Assembly (NCBI GenBank): GCA_019775845.1
Contig: JADQAV010000026.1
Span: 124,001 to 188,000 of the forward strand
Source: Myrmaecium sp. VS I D KN 1
Taxonomy: Eukaryota; Ascomycota; Dothideomycetes; Valsariales; Valsariaceae
Reading direction: 5' to 3'
Length of the DNA stretch: 64,000 nt
Shown in pieces: positions 11,901-24,983 of this stretch (the first letter of the stretch is position 1; the number at the start of each line of letters is the position of its first letter). Below the pieces are notes generated by a model, which did no database searches, was not told the origin of the DNA, and worked only from the letters and a program-made list of their open reading frames with translations. Position numbers and translations under genes: made by a program.

Positions 11901-12521
11901 TTGCAAGGGACGATCCTGTCCTGGGACCAGCACCGTCCGATCACGATCATGGAAGCCAGGCGAGCCCAGGGAATCCCGGATGAAGATGTGATTATAGGAT
12001 CGACAGCCAGTCAATGGAGACAGATTGGAAACGCGGTTTCCTACGACGTCGCTCTGGCATTGGGGATCCAGCTTCGAGAATCCTGGATCGCAAACCCCTA
12101 TCAAGACATGCTACCAGAGACGAGAAGTCCAGTAGAGGAGCTTGACGTGCAAGCTATTCAGCAAATACTGCACCCGGACAATCAACTCCCTACTATCCGT
12201 CCCGTTGAGCCCCTTTCAAAGGAAGACGGCGACATCACCTTGTCAGAGGAAGAGCTGGTAGTCTTGACACACGTCAAGCGCAAGAGGACGGGCCCAGGGC
12301 TCAAGCGTAAGGAGAGCATGGTCACATCTGTCGAAGCGCATCTGAAGACTGCGTCCCGTCAAACACGGTCTAGTGGACAGGTCGCGAACCTGCGGCATGT
12401 GAACTGGAGTCGAACCTTGGAAAGAGATATCGCAGCAAGGGAGCGCATGAGCATCGAGCTCGTGTTAGATCTACCGAGAGATCTGGGGATGGAGAGCGAT
12501 GCCGAAATGGGTGGTATATGA
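8919..12521 (+). CDS. dim-2: DIM-2-like cytosine-5 DNA methyltransferase
   Basis: The protein is a nuclear C5 DNA methyltransferase of the fungal DIM-2 type, which in Neurospora methylates repeats marked by H3K9me and HP1. The large exon is 9241-12521. A first exon 8919-9126 joined over a 114 nt intron gives 1162 residues, but the 5' end is less certain. Two BAH-like domains (about 346-434, starting VGDVVAISRD, and about 458-560) precede the catalytic domain. That domain has motif I LSLFSGFGNFDHGLE (about 620), motif IV AGSPCPGFSHLQ with catalytic Cys about 705, motif VI ILENVV, motif VIII SPQSRSRLF, and motif X QWRQIGNAVSYDVALALG (about 1000). A basic tail containing KRKRTGPGLKRK follows. 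The BAH pair and length favour DIM-2 over RID/Masc1. The catalytic motifs look intact. Confidence 0.87.
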
Positions 12522-13048
12522 CGCGCCGTCTTTTGGATGACACTCTATTTGAATCCTCTCACCATTTCTGCGTTCTGCTTTATTCATTACTTGGCCGTCG
12601 TCTTTGCGCGACGTATAGTACCCTTCTGCTAGATAGAAATACGGGCAGATGGGGCGGAAGGAGAGACGAGAATAACAGAACTAAATATCCTTATATAAGT
12701 AAATATCTGGTGCTCTGCCTAAAGAAGCACCACGGTTTCATGTGAATGTTCTGTCAATTCTCGCCGTGAGTGATGGAATGAATAATGCGATGGAGAGTTG
12801 TGGTAGGTACTGATGTACGGAGTAGTAGGCATATTTGCGCCTTTGGTGGTTCTGGGCACCCGAAGCGACCGACGACGCGACCTCATTGCTTGCCTAGCAC
12901 CGACACAGCTTCAGAAGCTCCGTCGCCGCCATCCACCACCCCATCATCACCCATCACCGCACCTCTCCTCCGCCAACAGCCCTCCGCCAACCTCGATTTC
13001 ACTTTTTCTTGACCTCCATTCAACCACATTAGCTCCATCACTACGATC
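12522..13048. other. intergenic region before PRE2
   Basis: This holds the 3' end of the methyltransferase gene and the PRE2 promoter. The last 150 bases are C-rich and pyrimidine-rich (repeats of CCATCACC type), as is common before fungal starts. I see no gene. Confidence 0.6.
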
Positions 13049-14087
13049 ATGGACGCTTTAGTCTCCCACTACAGTCGGACCAGGCACGAAGAGGAAGGTT
13101 ACACTCCAGAGGAGCAGCAAGAGCTCGTAGAGATTACGCCTCCGCTATCCCTCAAGTTCGCCCTTCCTCCCATCGCACAGGTATGCGCTCAGTATCCCGG
13201 TATCATCATCCAGCTGTTGCATGTGCTGATTCACTGGCCGCCAGCCCTCGTCATGGCTCCGAGCAATGACGGACGACTACTCCAACCCGAACTGTCCCAT
13301 TAAGATCGCGCACGGTACGACGACGCTCGCTTTCAGGTTCCAAGGCGGGATCATCGTGGCGACCGACTCCCGTGCCACCGCGGGCAACTGGATAGCGAGT
13401 CAGACGGTCAAGAAGGTCATCGAGATCAATAACTGCTTGCTGGGAACGATGGCCGGTGGTGCGGCGGTAAGGAACCCTACTACGAGTAACGACGTCGAGG
13501 GTTCTGTAGGGACGCTGACATTTGTGTGGAATAGGACTGTCAATACTGGCTCGCATATCTAGGCATGCAGTGCCGCCTGCATGAACTCAGACACAAGCGC
13601 CGCATCTCCGTTGCGGCCGCATCCAAGATCCTGGCCAACTTGGTCTACTCTTACAAGGGCTACGGCTTGAGCATGGTAAGGCCCCATTCAACAGGCAGCT
13701 GTCTATAATGGGCTCTAACTTGTTTTTTAGGGTACTATGTGTGCCGGTGTGACGCCGCAGGAAGGACCGGCCCTCTACTACATCGACAGTGACGGAACCC
13801 GCCTGGCAGGCAACCTCTTCTGTGTTGGCTCTGGTCAGACGTTCGCCTACGGCGTGCTCGATGCGGAGTACCGCTACGACCTCAGCGAGGAGGATGCGCT
13901 CGAGCTCGGTCGCCGCTCGATCCTTGCCGCCACCCACCGTGACGCTTACTCCGGTGGCTACATCAACCTGTACCACGTCAAGGAGGACGGCTGGGTGAAG
14001 CACGGCTTCAACGACACAAATCCCATCTTCTGGAAGACGAAGCTGGAAAAGGGCGAGTTTTCCAACGTCACCGCGGATCTGGAGTAG
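13049..14087 (+). CDS. PRE2: 20S proteasome subunit beta5 (chymotrypsin-like)
   Basis: This is the beta5 catalytic subunit of the 20S core, which cleaves after hydrophobic residues. The exons are 13049-13180, 13245-13466, 13535-13675 and 13731-14087, giving 283 residues. An N-terminal propeptide of about 68 residues ends at HG|TTTLAF; autocleavage at this Gly-Thr exposes the catalytic Thr (about 69). Family landmarks follow: [20 protein letters not shown] and [13 protein letters not shown], the last rebuilt across intron 2. [16 protein letters not shown] and GTMCAGVTP come next, then [11 protein letters not shown]. Introns are 64, 68 and 55 nt, and all lie in phase 0. The gene is transcribed toward the RED-like gene and converges with it over 350 bp. 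Confidence 0.96.
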
Positions 14088-14437
14088 GTGCCAAAGGGTA
14101 TTGTGGGCTTACGGGGACGATACGTCGGGGTTCATTCCGTCTATAGAACGAGATGTCAGGAATGAATGCGACACGATTATGCAAGTGAAACTTGTGGCAT
14201 CAGATGTTTATCCGGTTGCGCTTTATGATTGCTGTTCTTTTGTAGGAGCTACTGAGGGTGAGGGACGATAGCTTCCACCGGTAGAAAACCGTATTTCGTT
14301 ATGATACGGAATTCAATACAACGGCGCAGTACCTCGATCGATTACTATTTGCATTGGGATATCATCTTAATCATCACAAACCGTCGCCTCCTCTCAAAAG
14401 CGTAGCAAAACCTCCGACCTTCGTCTCCAGCTCCCGC
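14088..14437. other. convergent 3' intergenic region
   Basis: This 350 bp stretch lies between the stop codons of PRE2 (plus) and the RED-like gene (minus). It is expected to hold both 3' UTRs. No other feature is seen. Confidence 0.6.
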
Positions 14438-16186
14438 CTACTTCTTCCGGCTCTCCACAATCTTCATGATATCCGCCACATTGTTCTTATCCGCCTTCTT
14501 CTTCTTCGGACCACGCTTCCTCTTCCCACCGCCCCTGCCCTTGTTCCCGGCCCTGCCGTCGTCATCGTCGTCCGCCCCGAACCCTTTCCACTCGGCCAGC
14601 TTGATGCGCTCGCCGTCCTCATCCAGCTCGTCGGCGTCCTCGAGCCGGCTCCCGCCGAAGCCAAGATCCATATCCTCCAGGTCCCGGTCCTGGCCGGCGA
14701 GCATCGCCGCCCGACGACGGAGACGCTCCTCCTCCTCTTTCCGCGCGCGCAGCGCGGCTTCTGCGTCTTTCCCTCCCTGCCCTTCTCCTTCCTCGTCGTC
14801 GGAGAGGCGGGCGGAGGGGTCGAACTTGCTGATGTCGATCTTTTGGGCCTTGCAGAGAGCGTTGATGATGGAGGGATCGGCGAGCGGGTTGCGCGGGGCG
14901 TCGGCCACGGCGTCGAGGGTTTCGGTGGTGGAGGTGGGGAGCTTGTCGAAGTAGTTGCGTTTCGGGACGGGGTTGGGCGGGGCCGCCTCCTCTTTCTTCT
15001 CTGCCGCCTTGCCTTCTTCTGGTTCTTCGCCCTTTCCCAGGCCGGATGCGGGTGAGGCATCCGGGCGTGCTTTCTTGGTGTCTCTCTCCTTGCCTTCGTC
15101 TTCCTCGTCGGAGGAGTCGCTGCTCTCTTCGAGCCCGGCAAGCGGGTCGTAGTCGTTCCCGACACCTTCGAAGATGTCACCATCGGAGTCTTCTGATGGC
15201 GGGGCGGGCGGCAGCTCCGGCACTTCCATTCCCAAAGGCTTCGCGCTAGGATCCGGCATGGGCAGGGGAGCTTTCGCGCCGTCGTCCGTCTTGGTCTTCC
15301 GAACCTTACGCTTGATGTTGCCATTCTCGTCCTTGGTGATCAGCACCTCTCTGCCTTGGGCATCCCGCTCAATCCGGGGAAACACTTCCTCAGGCTTCGG
15401 TCCGATCTTCTTGAATTTACTGCCCAGCTCCGGCATCGCCGCCTTCTTCGCCTCCGCCGCCGCCGCTCGTGCCGCCTTCAACTCCGCCAATATAGCATCG
15501 CGACTCCGCTTCTGTCCAGCCACTGGAGCCGGTGCCAGCTGCCCCTTCTTCTCCGCCTTCTCCTTCACGATCGGCGCCACCTCCTTGTGCTCCAGATTCT
15601 CGAACTCTTCGTCCACATCCACCTCCGGCGCCGGTTCCGGGACCTTCTGCTCCTCCTTCGGCTTCTCCGCGAACACGTCCTCCCCTCTTCTCACCCGCTC
15701 AAGCAATTTCCGGTCCAAGCCCTTGACCAAATGCGTCTTCGACAGGTCCCCGCCCACCAGTTCATCTCGCAGCCGCTCGAACGTTTCCCGGTCGATCTGA
15801 CCCAGCTTCATCTGCTCCTCCAGTGCCTTGATCCGTTTCGCCAGCTCATCCTTCTCCTCATCCGTCCGCTCCAGCCGCGCGCGATCCTGGTAGCCCGCCG
15901 CGAGCTTGCTGCCCTTAGGCGCCGCGCTTGAGCGGAACTTCTTGGCCGCGCCGCCACCGTGCGTCTCTGACTCCGCCTTCTGCCGTTCGAAGAGTTGCCG
16001 GGCGAAGTCGACGCCCCCACGACCGCCCACGTTGCGCGGCGTCATCGGGATGAAGGAGCTCTTGCGGGAGCCGAGCGTGGCGGAGGCGGCCGGGGCCCGG
16101 CCATCGCCGTTCGGAGGGCTGCTGGAGCTTTGTTGTCGCGCGGGAGTGCTCTCGAGAACTAGCCGCCGGAACTGCTGGTTGTTCAT
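14438..16186 (-). CDS. RED-like (IK cytokine family) spliceosomal protein
   Basis: This is a single-exon frame of 582 residues starting MNNQQFRRLVLES; an in-frame extension upstream is possible but lacks family similarity. The N-terminal region resembles the RED/IK domain: SFIPMTPRNVGG, DFARQLFERQKAE, KKFRSSAAPKGSKLAAGYQD, then a charged coiled-coil (EEKDELAKRIKALEEQMK) and THLVKGLDRKLLERV. RED proteins are spliceosomal B-complex components in the nucleus. The middle and C-terminal parts are low complexity, with acidic SSDSSDEEDEGKE blocks and a lysine-rich KRKRGPKKKKADK tail that could act as a nuclear signal. The coding DNA is very GC-rich. Assignment rests on the N-terminal half; the rest is disordered and poorly diagnostic. 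Confidence 0.82.
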   Translation of the reverse strand: MNNQQFRRLVLESTPARQQSSSSPPNGDGRAPAASATLGSRKSSFIPMTPRNVGGRGGVDFARQLFERQKAESETHGGGAAKKFRSSAAPKGSKLAAGYQDRARLERTDEEKDELAKRIKALEEQMKLGQIDRETFERLRDELVGGDLSKTHLVKGLDRKLLERVRRGEDVFAEKPKEEQKVPEPAPEVDVDEEFENLEHKEVAPIVKEKAEKKGQLAPAPVAGQKRSRDAILAELKAARAAAAEAKKAAMPELGSKFKKIGPKPEEVFPRIERDAQGREVLITKDENGNIKRKVRKTKTDDGAKAPLPMPDPSAKPLGMEVPELPPAPPSEDSDGDIFEGVGNDYDPLAGLEESSDSSDEEDEGKERDTKKARPDASPASGLGKGEEPEEGKAAEKKEEAAPPNPVPKRNYFDKLPTSTTETLDAVADAPRNPLADPSIINALCKAQKIDISKFDPSARLSDDEEGEGQGGKDAEAALRARKEEEERLRRRAAMLAGQDRDLEDMDLGFGGSRLEDADELDEDGERIKLAEWKGFGADDDDDGRAGNKGRGGGKRKRGPKKKKADKNNVADIMKIVESRKK

Positions 16187-16678
16187 GGTCGTGCGCGTCG
16201 GGGAGGGTTGGGGGATGCGGAGTTGCGAAGGCGGCCGGAGAGCTTGCTGGAGTGAGGACCGGGGAAATCTGCCGATGATCTGCCGGTCGTACGGCAATCT
16301 GCAAGGCTGAACCTGGACAGAGACCCATGCCGACGAACGTACATAGACACAGATATGTTTTCTTCAAAGGCCATAATCGAAGCCGTTAAGTGGTGATATA
16401 TTTTCATATGCATGACAGAAATGGTAAGGGAGATTCGTACGGTGGATAAAGCAGCATTCAGAAGAACCGCAGCCCTACATTTCCAGGCCCAGTCACCCCG
16501 AAATACATGAAATGATGACGAGCTCTGTAACTGCCAAACCATAATCATACAAGGCTGTTGATATTTCGAGAACCCCAAGGCAAGCCAGGCCTTTTTGCGA
16601 TGGTATACCTTTCCCCCCTCCTGTTTTGTTTCATTCCATATTCTTTTTCTTTTCCCTGGATCCTAACATGAAGACGGT
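16187..16678. other. intergenic region upstream of the RED-like gene
   Basis: This lies between two minus-strand genes and should hold the RED-like promoter and the COQ1 3' UTR. It has T-rich runs near 16625-16655. No gene is supported. Confidence 0.55.
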
Positions 16679-18111
16679 CTATTTTCTGCGTCTCATCACT
16701 TTCGTGCACATCTCGATCAAGCCCTCCTTCGCCTCGCTATCCGGCAAAATGCTTATCGACTGGATCGCCTTGTCGATGAAGTCCTGCGCAAGGGCGCGCG
16801 TCTGTTCAAGGCCGGTGCTTTGCGCCACAATCTCGCGAGCCTGTTCCTTAGTCAATACTGTATTCCGATTATAGATGGGAGAGAGAGGCAAAGAATTGCA
16901 CATACCCTCTGAACATCACCCTCCTTGGAGAACTTCCGCCCCACCAGCGCGCTCAGCTCGTTGTTGTTCTTCCAAGCGAAGAGTAAAGGCGCAGTAGCCA
17001 AGCCCAATTCCAGATCCGCGCCAGCCGGCTTACCAAGCTCTTCGGCGCTGATGGTATAGTCCAGCATATCGTCAACAAGCTGAAATGCCAGACCAATATT
17101 CTTCCCGTAGTTATAGGCAGCCTCGACGACCTCAGGTGTGCACTGTCCGAGCAGCGCGGTGCTGCGGCATGACTTGCTGATCAGACTTGCCGACTTCAGA
17201 TATGTCTTCTGGAGGTAGTACGTCACAGTGTCTTCTGTCCAGACAGGATGCGACTCGTCCCGAGCGGTGTTCTTGAGTTGCATGAACTCTCCCTCCACCA
17301 GATTCGCAATGACCGTAGCCATAAGTTCGATGACCTCCGGATCCCTCAGCCTCGCCAGGGCGACGGACGCCCGGCCGAGCAGGAAGTCTCCCGCCAGCAC
17401 CGCCATCTTGTTTCCAAATTCAATGTTGGCAGACGGCGCCCCTCTTCTCGCAAGCGAATGGTCAATGACATCGTCATGGAGGAGGGATGCCGTGTGGATC
17501 AACTCCGTGATTTCCGCAAGCCGTCGCTGTGTAGGTAGGATGTCCGAGTCTTCCACCTTGTAATCGGTATCCATCTTCATATCGGTAAGAGGCGTGAGGC
17601 CAGGCGCGTCCGGGTTCGTATCAGACAAGATCGCCGCGGGAGAAATCGGCTCGTCCACACGGGAGAGCCTTGAAGCCGCGGAGACCTGCCTTGCGACCTT
17701 GGGAGTCAAGGCAGTCGCTTGAGACATCAGCAGCACCAAGGTTGGCCGGACATATTTCCCCTCCGACTGAGTGTAATATTTCGATACGGTGTCGAGCTGA
17801 GGATGTCCGGAGCCTAGTAGCTGGCGTATATTGCTCGTCATGAATTTCATCTCCTTGGCCACGCTTCGGAGTGGATTTATGCCAATTGGAGAGGCCGGAT
17901 CATCTTTCAGCAAGGCTTGGGCTGTGGACACTGCGGCGGCCCAGTTGGTCTGAAATCTCCGTGAGGAGGGGTTAAGTATGGCATTGCGAGGTTGTCTTAA
18001 TAACGGCGAAAGAGTCGACTGTGTGCAATGCGAACATGGAGCTATCCGGGGACGGTGGGCTGCGAATGAGGCTCTTACGAGCGCTGAGGCGCGCGCGGAC
18101 CGGCTGGTCAT
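16679..18111 (-). CDS. COQ1: mitochondrial polyprenyl diphosphate synthase (ubiquinone side chain)
   Basis: This enzyme elongates isopentenyl units to make the polyprenyl tail of ubiquinone at the mitochondrial inner membrane. The exons are 18111-16906 and 16840-16679, giving 455 residues. The N-terminus is rich in Arg, Ser and Ala with few acids, as expected for a mitochondrial presequence. The trans-isoprenyl synthase fold shows GKYVRPTLVLL, the first Asp-rich motif LLHDDVIDHS (about 211) and the second LVDDMLDYT (about 347). The 65 nt intron is placed to give GDVQR|AREIVAQSTG; an earlier AG at the acceptor would lead straight into a stop. An Asp- and Thr-rich insertion sits before QRRLAEITELIHTASLLHDD, as in other fungal Coq1 proteins. 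It is divergent from VMA12 with 245 bp between starts. Confidence 0.95.
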
Positions 18112-18356
18112 GGCCAGGGGGTGAGGTTATTCCCAAAGTCTGAGAGGAGGGAATAAGGTGAGGCCTATCGCCGCTATTGAATGAGCGATTGGGAGTACAG
18201 TGAACGTGAGAGTACAGGGAGAGACGATGGGCTCTCCGGCATATGGAAGTTTTCGGCAGCCAAAAGCGTTGAATGGTGACGCTAAAGTCGGAGCCTCACT
18301 GCCAAGAGCTTCCGCTGCAGGAACGGATTTGCTTCCGCGCGAATTCCGACGCTCCA

Positions 18357-19269
18357 ATGACAAAAGTCACCAACGCCGCAGCTATGCTTCTCCTTACCAT
18401 GACACCTGCCATGGTGGCAGCGGTGCAGCGGTGCAGAGAGCTAGCACCAGAGAGCTTGATCAAGCTTGAGTCGCCTCCCGCACCATCATTGGCGGAGCCG
18501 CAACCGGGGAACCCAATCTCCCGTGGACAGCTTCTCGAGGTATCAAAGCTTCTCAAGGAACACGCGGGAACCTCTGGTGCGGTGGAGGATGGGGCAGCCG
18601 GGCTTCAGTATAGCTTGAGCGAGCTTCTCCGAGGCTCAACGGTCTATGTGCCTCCACCTCCACCGAAGAAGGAGCCAGTGTGTGAGATCGAAATACCTCA
18701 TTCACATATTGTTGCTAACAGGCGGCTAGACACCGGAGTTCAAGGCTCTTATGGAACGTCTGCGTAAGGAGCAAGAAGCCAGAGAGTATGAAAGGATGAT
18801 CAACCCTCCACCGCAACTCGAGACTTTTGCCCAGCGATTTCCGGGATCGCCAAGCGCGCAGATCTTCCCGTCGGCTGTTGACATGAGGTCTAAAGAGGAG
18901 CAAGATGAGATCACGTTTGCCGATGTGAACAGGCAACTTACCTTGATCATCAACGTGATGATCTCTGTTGTGGCCTGCAGTGTGGCTATATGGCTCTGGG
19001 CGAGAAGCTGGAGTACTCCACAGAGGCTCGGCCTCAGCATGACGGGAAGCGCGGTCGTAGCTCTTGCGGAGGTGGTCATATACTTGGGGTATCTGCGGAG
19101 GTTGAAGGAAGCTAAGACAAGAGAGAAGAAGAAGGTGGAGGTGAAGAGAATAGTCGATACATGGGTCATCGAAAAGGGCACAAACTCAAAGGGAGGCGCC
19201 ATCGGAACGGCATCGGCGAATGAGCATAGCAACGAAACGCTTCGCCTAAGGAAGGGCAAGTATCGCTGA
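18357..19269 (+). CDS. VMA12: V-ATPase assembly factor Vma12-like ER membrane protein
   Basis: Vma12 acts in the ER membrane with Vma22 to assemble the V0 sector of the vacuolar ATPase. The exons are 18357-18677 and 18730-19269 around a 52 nt intron, giving 286 residues. The family signature GSTVYVPPPPPKKEP|TPEFKALMERLRKEQEA is rebuilt exactly across the splice. Two hydrophobic segments follow: LTLIINVMISVVACSVAIWL and LSMTGSAVVALAEVVIYLGY. The C-terminal tail is charged, as expected for a cytosolic end. An upstream in-frame ATG at 18273 would add 28 residues with no family resemblance, so the second ATG is preferred. Confidence 0.88.
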
Positions 19270-19676
19270 GGACTAGACTGCCTTTGCGATCAAAAGCACT
19301 CCTTTCTATCTCTTCTCCGGATATCCTTGTTGACTGTAGCTCATGAGCAGGAGGCGAGGTTCAAGTAGCCTGTAGCTTCGGCCTTGACTTGCCTCTCATT
19401 CATAAAGCAAAGCACTGGAACCACCAATTGTCCGCCAATCTATTCGACGACTGGAGGACAATGTCTTGAGAACCTCCGATTCTGGCATCGGATTACCGGC
19501 ATCACGTGCTGTCAGAGCGCTATACACACGAGACCACGATATAGTAGAATGTGCTGTGTTTACCATGTCTGATGATGCGGAAATTGATCAGCTGGTGTTT
19601 TTACGCCTGCATTTACTAGTAGATCAATGTTCTAAAGGGCATTGATACAAATCCGTGCCATAAGAACAGTATTACC
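19270..19676. other. VMA12 3' flank up to the MITE
   Basis: This is non-coding sequence downstream of VMA12. I see no gene, RNA gene or repeat in it. The fold-back element begins at its right border. Confidence 0.55.
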
Positions 19677-20187
19677 ATATTCTTGCTTACAAGTGATCGC
19701 GGATTTTGGCGGATTTTGCCGCAACTCGAAAAAAACTAGTTTAGTAGGGGAATGGCCAGAGATCTATATAAAAGAACCATACAGCGCCACCGCGTAATAA
19801 TATAAATCTATAAAATATATAGCTTAAAGTATATAATAGGAAAAAGCGTATCTTATAATATAGAATTTATATATAAAAAAGTAGAGGTTATAATAATATT
19901 CTTAGAAAAGGAGTTTTTTCTTATTTTTTACCCCTTAAAAACTTAAAATTCTTAGATACCCCTTTTCTTTATAATAATAAGAGGAGAACCTTTATAAAAT
20001 CTATATTAAAATAAACGGCTTTTCTTATTCTATACTTTAAGTTATATATTTTATAGATTAATATTATTATATAGCGGTACTACGTGGTTCTTTTATATCG
20101 ATCTTCTGGCTATTCCTCTTACCTAACCTTTTTTTCGAGTTACGGCAAAATCCGCTAAAATCCGCGATCACTTGTAAGCAAGAATAT
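19677..20187. mobile_element. MITE-like fold-back element with long terminal inverted repeats
   Basis: The 511 bp element is AT-rich and palindromic. Its outermost 59 bases (from 19677, beginning ATATTCTTGCTTACAAGTGA) are repeated inverted at 20129-20187 with two mismatches, both transitions. Similarity between the arms continues inward for roughly 150 bases more (for example TATAAAAGAACCA against TGGTTCTTTTATA) with more differences. It carries no open frame, so it must be non-autonomous. The ends may include a TA duplication, but the border cannot be fixed because the repeat itself starts ATAT. Family assignment (Tc1/mariner-derived or another fold-back type) is open. Confidence 0.85.
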
Positions 20188-20392
20188 CGGGTTGCCTGAG
20201 TGGCTCGGCAACCAAGCGGAGGCACTTAAACTTCCGTCGCGGTCAGACGCGTCCCGCGAAAGCGCATCGTTGCCGGTCCCCGTCTCCGCCCGCATACAAC
20301 CGAACTACAACAATAATCTTCCATGATCTCTTATGACCTCTTGGGCACAAACTCCTTCTAGAAACTTGATATAACTCGCCCAGCCCACGCCA
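20188..20392. other. PRI1 proximal upstream region
   Basis: This short GC-rich stretch lies between the fold-back element and the PRI1 start. It holds the MCB-like site and a perfect 7 bp hairpin (GGTTGCC, loop, GGCAACC). It also has a weak tRNA A-box-like word that lacks a matching B box. Confidence 0.5.
20247..20261 (+). promoter_or_regulatory. MCB-like site next to an SCB/E2F-like word upstream of PRI1
   Basis: ACGCGT at 20247-20252 is immediately followed by CCCGCGAAA. The pair lies about 141 bp before the primase start codon. MBF and SBF sites of these types control replication genes in yeasts. The position and adjacency are seen; function is inferred. Confidence 0.45.
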
Positions 20393-22119
20393 ATGCCTCA
20401 TTCCGTCTCGTCCAGCGCCTCGCAGGAGGACGTTACGCTTCCTGATGCCCCGGCGCAACCAACGGACTCCAACGGCGAGCCCCAAAACAGCACCCACATC
20501 AATGGCCAAGCGGCAGAGGCTACACCGGATGTTAACCTGGAGGACATATTCGACGATGAGGACTCGGACGAGGAGTTTCCATCGAGCGCACCGCAGCTGA
20601 AACAAGAGCAGTCGTCACAACAAGAGCCGATGTGAGTGCGGCGCGAGACCACAGAAGTGTCGATCGGGGACTGACAGGATTCCGCAGCAAAGTTGGACCA
20701 AGTGCGAGATACTCAGATCCCGAGATTATGCGCGCCTTCTACCAACGTCTCTTCCCTTTTCGATATCTCTTTCAGTGGCTGAACCACTCCCCGTCACCAT
20801 CCACAGATTTCGCCCACCGCGAGTTCGCTTTCACCTTGCAAAATGATGCCTATCTTCGATACCAATCTTTCACGACCGCCGACCTGTATGTGGCCCATCC
20901 GACCTAAGCAGGAGGGGACTTACTGACTCGCCATAGCCTTCGAAAACAATGCGTGCAAATGATACCGTCCCGTTTCGAAATCGGACCGGTGTACACAACG
21001 AACCCTCGGGAGCGCAAGACCCTACGAAAAGCGTCCGCCTTCCGCCCGCTATCCAAGGAATTGGTATTCGATATTGATATGACGGATTACGACGAGATCA
21101 GGACGTGCTGCTCGGGTGCCAACATCTGCCACCGGTGTTGGTCGTTCATTACCATGGCCATCAAGGTCGTGGATAAGGCGCTGCGGGAGGACTTTGACTT
21201 CAAGCATATCCTCTGGGTCTACTCCGGTCGTCGTGGTGCGCACGCCTGGGTGTGCGACAAGCGTGCGCGGCAATTGGATGACAGCAAGCGTCGGGCGATA
21301 GCTGGTTACCTGGAGCTGCTCAAGGGAAGTGACAAGAGCGGCAAGCGGGTCAACCTGCGCCGCCCCCTGCACCCGCATATCGAGTAAGACAGCATCCCTC
21401 CCTCGTGAACCAAGAATTGCACTCTAACCGTTCCTTCCCCTTTCAGACGCAGCCTCAACATCCTCAAATCCTACTTCCAAACCACCATCCTCCTGGAGCA
21501 AAACCCCTGGGAGTCCACGGACAAGTACAACCACCTCCTCACGCTGCTGCCGGACAAGCCGCTCGCGGACGCGCTCCGCCGGAAGTGGGACTCGGCGCCG
21601 GGGCGGGGGTCGGCGCAGAAGTGGGCGGACATCACGGCGCTGGCGGAGAGCGGGGTGTCGGACCGGCTGGACGGCCGGCAGCTCCAGCAGGCCCTCGTCG
21701 ACATCGTGCTCGAGCACACCTACCCCCGCCTCGACGCCGAGGTCTCCAAGAAGCTCAACCACCTGCTCAAGTCGCCCTTCTGCGTCCACCCGGGCACGGG
21801 CCGCGTCTGCGTGCCCATCGACCCCCGCGCCCTCGACGACTTCGACCCCCTCGACGTCCCCACCGTCACCGACCTGCTCGCGCAGATCGACGGCTGGGAC
21901 CGCGCGGCGCGCGCGCAGGAGACGAAGCTGGAGGATGAGGAACAAGAAGGAAAGGGCGCCGCCGCCGCCGACCCGCGGAAGAAGACGCAGGATTGGGAAA
22001 AGACCCGGCTCCGGCCGTACGTCGAGTACTTCCGCGGCTTCGTCGCCGCCCTCCTCAAAGATGAGATGGGAGGCCTCAAGCGCGAGCGCGAGGAGACCGG
22101 GGAGGCCATGGAGTTCTAG
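20393..22119 (+). CDS. PRI1: DNA primase small (catalytic) subunit
   Basis: This is the catalytic subunit that makes RNA primers within DNA polymerase alpha-primase. The exons are 20393-20631, 20688-20885, 20937-21383 and 21447-22119, giving 518 residues. After an acidic N-terminal extension (about 80 residues, not in the fold), the primase domain begins at KVGPSARYSDPEIMRAFYQR. It includes REFAFTLQNDAYLRYQ, the metal-binding ELVFDIDMTDYDEIRTCC (DxD), zinc ligands in CSGANICHRCW, and ILWVYSGRRGAHAWVCD. The introns (56, 51 and 63 nt) rebuild conserved joins such as TADL|LRKQCVQ and HIE|RSLNILKSYF. The last exon is markedly richer in G and C than the first three. A G1/S-type site lies upstream. 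Confidence 0.95.

Positions 22120-24983
<2,864 letters not shown>

Noticed and set aside
14464-15800. Long frames on both strands overlapping the RED-like gene
   Set aside because: They are shadows of its GC-rich, low-complexity coding sequence; only the minus-strand frame has family similarity.
20190-20285. tRNA-like sequence (CCTGAGTGGCTCGGC with an anticodon-like stem)
   Set aside because: The A-box-like word is present but no B box (GGTTCGA type) or matching acceptor stem follows. The apparent stems are explained by a simple 7 bp hairpin.
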